Source: Pseudomonas oryzihabitans (lineage in GTDB: Bacteria; Pseudomonadota; Gammaproteobacteria; Pseudomonadales; Pseudomonadaceae). From it: a stretch of DNA of 64,000 nucleotides. The notes under the pieces are model-generated. The model was given only the letters and a program-made list of their open reading frames with translations, was not told where the DNA came from and made no database searches. Of the stretch, positions 61,423 to 64,000 are shown piece after piece. The stretch's first letter is position 1, and every line of letters starts with the position of its first letter. Location: NCBI RefSeq assembly GCF_024652905.1, contig NZ_CP102428.1, positions 2,058,501 through 2,122,500 of the forward strand, read 5' to 3'. Position numbers and translations under genes: made by a program.

Positions 61423-61798
61423 TGCAAGAAGCGTCGGCAAGACAGATCCACCGCATTCAGCGCTCCCACCCTAAACGTACCCATTCAGCGGACGCAAGCT
61501 GTCGCTTAGAAGAGCCAGTAGGCCTGTGGCGGGCACCTAAGCCTGTCACCGGGTAAAGGCTTCGCTTTCTCAGCCTCGCATACGCCTTTCCCCCTTTCCT
61601 TCCCAATGGCAGCACTGCCAGGCCCTGCTGACACGCCCCAGCTGCCAAGTCGCCCGGTTCAGGCCTAGCCATTTCCTTCCGCGAACATCAGCCAGGAAAT
61701 GCACGATTATACGCGGTCTTGCTTAATCATGCCCGTTCGGCTAACACTGATATGAGGTGTGATAACCCTTTACCGTCGCCTTATTTCGGAGCACTCCC
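61423..61798. other. Non-coding stretch before the MFS gene
   Basis: About 375 bp without a credible gene. It ends with the ribosome site CGGAG of the MFS gene. Confidence 0.4.
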
Positions 61799-62968
61799 AT
61801 GCAACACGTGCAACTCGCCACCCAACAACGCTCGGGAGCGATCGAGCAATGGGCGACCCGCGCCGGCTTTCTGATTGCAGGTTCGGCTATGGCCGCCTGG
61901 GCACCACTGGTGCCCGTCGCCAAGGCGAGGATCGGCGCCGATGATTCGACGCTTGGCCTTCTTCTGCTTTGCCTGGGCCTGGGATCCATTGTCGCGATGC
62001 CCATCGTCGGCATCCTCGCCAGCCGCTTCGGATGCCGTGCAGTGATCGCGACCAGCTCGGTGGCACTGGCGCTGGTGCTGCCGCTGCTTGCCGTCGCCGA
62101 TTCGATTTTCGGCATGGCCATAGCCCTGGCCCTGTTCGGGGCCAGCGTTGGCGCCCTGGACGTCGCGATCAACATCCAGGCCGTGATGGTCGAGAAGGAC
62201 AGCGGTCGCAACATGATGTCCGGCTTCCACGGCCTGTTCAGTGTCGGCGGGATCGTCGGCGCCGGCGGCATGAGCGTTCTGCTGGGGGCTGGAATCCAAC
62301 CGCTGGTTGCGACCCTGGTGTTCAGCGCGTTGTTGATCCTTCTACTCGCGGCCTCAATCAAGGGTCTGCTGCCCTACGGCAATCATGACGCCGGGCAAAC
62401 TCCGCTGTTCACGTTGCCGCGCGGGATCGTCGCCTTCATCGGCTTGCTGTGTTTTCTGATTTTTCTCAGTGAAGGCGCGATCCTGGACTGGAGCGCCTTG
62501 TTCCTGATCGATGCCCATGACGTCGCCCCGGCACAGGCCGGCTTCGGTTACACGGTATTCGCGTTGGCGATGACCCTTGGCCGCCTGACCGGCGACTGGA
62601 TCGTGAAGACGCTGGGCGGCCTGAAAGTGGTCGTAGCCGGCGGCCTACTCGCCGCGGCAGGCTTTCTGATGGCGGTGCTGGCACCCAGCCAGCCCTTTGC
62701 CTTCGCCGGCTTTCTGCTCGTTGGCCTCGGGGCCTCCAACATCGTCCCGGTGCTCTTCAGTGCCGCAGGACGGCAGACCCGGATGCCTCCAAGCCACGCC
62801 ATTGCCGCGATTACCACCATCGGCTACGCCGGCATTCTCATCGGTCCGGCAGCGATCGGTTTCGTGGCCCAGCATTGGAGTTTGAGTGCAGCGCTGGTGC
62901 TGGTGGGGGGCGGGATGGCGTTTGTTGCGCTCACCTGGCCGATGACAGCAAGACAACAAAACGCCTAG
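61799..62968 (+). CDS. MFS transporter of YbjJ/fucose-permease-like type
   Basis: 389 aa, twelve hydrophobic segments. Starts with soluble MQHVQLATQQRSGAIEQWATR; MVEKDSGRNMMSGFHGLFSVGG in the middle is typical of YbjJ-like permeases. No neighbours to show substrate. It sits between the tRNA-Val 3' remnant and the intact tRNA-Val, so may have come with an element. Confidence 0.88.
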   Translation: MQHVQLATQQRSGAIEQWATRAGFLIAGSAMAAWAPLVPVAKARIGADDSTLGLLLLCLGLGSIVAMPIVGILASRFGCRAVIATSSVALALVLPLLAVADSIFGMAIALALFGASVGALDVAINIQAVMVEKDSGRNMMSGFHGLFSVGGIVGAGGMSVLLGAGIQPLVATLVFSALLILLLAASIKGLLPYGNHDAGQTPLFTLPRGIVAFIGLLCFLIFLSEGAILDWSALFLIDAHDVAPAQAGFGYTVFALAMTLGRLTGDWIVKTLGGLKVVVAGGLLAAAGFLMAVLAPSQPFAFAGFLLVGLGASNIVPVLFSAAGRQTRMPPSHAIAAITTIGYAGILIGPAAIGFVAQHWSLSAALVLVGGGMAFVALTWPMTARQQNA

Positions 62969-63250
62969 CGCTTCACCTTCGCCAGAGCCTGGCAGCCGCG
63001 ATCGAGCCCTTGGCAACGGCGGAATGGCATAGTCGCCGGTCACTGCTCCTTCTTCCATGCGAATCGAGCACCAGGCTCTCGGCTCAGGCCCCTTCCCAGA
63101 GGAACACACCAGACGCCAGGGGGGGGCATGTCGATCCGACAGGGTTTCGCTATCACCAAGAAGGCCAAGGCGAACAGGTCGTTGAGTATCAGGACGCCGG
63201 GACGGATCAGCAGCCCTGACAGCTGAACGCCTTCCCATCGCATCCCCAAA
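62969..63250. other. Non-coding stretch between MFS gene and tRNA-Val terminator
   Basis: About 280 bp; short frames on both strands but nothing recognisable. Confidence 0.4.
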
Positions 63251-63282
63251 CGAAAAAAGGGCGACCCTTTCGGATCGCCCTT
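63251..63282 (-). terminator. Terminator of tRNA-Val
   Basis: Stem GGGCGATCC / GGGTCGCCC on the minus strand with a GAAA loop (one wobble), followed by TTTTTTCG. Directly downstream of the tRNA. Confidence 0.85.
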
Positions 63283-63313
63283 CTTCTTACCCGCCAGCAG
63301 TGCGGGTTTTGTT

Positions 63314-63390
63314 TGGTAGGCACGATTGGATTCGAACCAACGACCCCCACCATGTCAAGGTGGTGCTCTAACCAACTGAGCTACGTGCCT
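63314..63390 (-). tRNA. tRNA-Val (GAC)
   Basis: 77 nt with encoded CCA. Acceptor AGGCACG/CGTGCCT, anticodon stem CCACC/GGTGG with loop TTGACAT, anticodon GAC; T-loop TTCGAAT. Confidence 0.97.
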
Positions 63391-63477
63391 GCTGTGGGTG
63401 CGCATTCTACAGCGCGAGACTTTAGCGTCAAGCCCTTTTTTCAGCTAAACGCCTGAAAACGTGAATTTTTTTGCGGA

Positions 63478-63990
63478 CTAGGAAAGACGCCGGGCTGGAC
63501 GCCGTGGATAGAGCAGGATGGAAAGCCAGAGCGCGAGAGTTTCCACTGTCACCGCCAGCGCCAATCCCAGCCCTATTCCCCAGCCGATGGCTTCGGGGGT
63601 AAGGACCACCTGATAGCGATATTGCCGCAGGGTCTCGTCACGCAGCTCGCCGTTGGGCCGTACTAGGATGTGCCAGGCCCGCTGGTACCAGGGGCCTTGC
63701 AAGGCCTGCCATTCTTCGTTGAACAGCGCGTTACGGCGCATCAGTACGCCAAGGCTGTCGGCGTCGCTGCGAAAGACCGGATCCTCGCTGGCCCGGTAAT
63801 GCGCCAACAGGCCGTCGAGGCTGCCCTCGAAATATTGCTGCGCGGTCCGCCTGAAGCCGCTCAGGGCCTGATCGGACTCCAGGCGATGGGCATCCACGCG
63901 CTGCTCGTAGTCGAGCATGAAACCGGGGATCTGCACCCCTACCAGCAAGGCCAGGGTAAACAACAGCAGACGAATATAGCTGCGCAGCAT
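63478..63990 (-). CDS. DUF2937-family membrane protein
   Basis: 170 aa with a membrane segment near the N-terminus (about 7-25) and one near the C-terminus (about 133-160). Between them lies a helical periplasmic-type region (MLDYEQRVDAHRLESDQAL, RTAQQYFEGSLDGLLAHY). This layout is typical of DUF2937. Function unknown. Confidence 0.85.
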   Translation of the reverse strand: MLRSYIRLLLFTLALLVGVQIPGFMLDYEQRVDAHRLESDQALSGFRRTAQQYFEGSLDGLLAHYRASEDPVFRSDADSLGVLMRRNALFNEEWQALQGPWYQRAWHILVRPNGELRDETLRQYRYQVVLTPEAIGWGIGLGLALAVTVETLALWLSILLYPRRPARRLS

Positions 63991-64000
63991 CGTGAGGTAG

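Noticed and set aside
63040..63249. 69-codon minus-strand frame near tRNA-Val
   Set aside because: A short hydrophobic stretch but no ribosome site or recognisable family.

Overview
The window is a GC-rich gammaproteobacterial chromosome segment, almost certainly Pseudomonas. The arginine succinyltransferase operon order (aruC-aruF-aruG-astD-astB-small ORF-astE), the thrS-infC-rpmI-rplT-pheS-pheT-ihfA-merR block followed by tRNA-Pro, and several small Pseudomonas-type hypothetical proteins all fit. A member of the P. oryzihabitans/psychrotolerans group is a guess from gene content, not shown here.

Layout. 1-2.3 kb: 5' part of alaS. 2.5-11.1 kb: leftward arginine catabolic (AST/aru) operon, ending in an apparently coupled threonine aldolase gene and headed by a good ArgR-type site. 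11.2-19.8 kb: envelope and housekeeping genes (SlyB-like and two OmpA-like lipoproteins, pdxH, NYN-domain protein, EstB-like hydrolase, dinG, DUF1145). 20.3-27.4 kb: a 7-kb AT-richer integrated element inserted at the 3' end of a DUF6231-type gene. It has 42-bp direct-repeat ends, arm-type TGTCACC iterons at both ends, a tyrosine integrase, an HTH-like protein, a viroplasmin-RNase HI, a decayed serine recombinase and a large P-loop ATPase. It separates the DUF6231 gene from ychJ, which was probably its operon partner. 27.4-40.2 kb: ychJ, small metal-binding and lipoprotein genes, a divergent RimK-like ATP-grasp / GNAT-C39 peptidase pair, an AraC regulator, yghU, CoA-transferase, PRISE-type reductase, DsbA-like protein, a YqaA-type gene without a usable AUG, an LPS-type protein, and a periplasmic hydroxyisourate hydrolase with a GlcG-like partner.

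40.6-51.3 kb: a ten-gene rightward catabolic operon (DHDPS-family aldolase, Fe-ADH, four-carbon acid-sugar kinase, PdxA2, 2-hydroxyacid dehydrogenase, MFS and SSS transporters, sialidase-like protein, SDR, DeoR regulator) with two palindromic operators before the first gene. Its substrate is not evident and it is the best candidate for an undescribed pathway. 52.2-59.7 kb: leftward translation operon, with infC using an AUC start and a hairpin terminator/attenuator just before pheS. 59.8-64 kb: small membrane protein, YfdX-family protein, an MFS transporter lying between a decayed tRNA-Val 3' fragment and the intact tRNA-Val(GAC), and a DUF2937 membrane protein.

The best candidates for new biology are the 7-kb element with its orphan ATPase and RNase HI, the ATP-grasp/GNAT-C39 pair, and the acid-sugar/sialidase-like operon.
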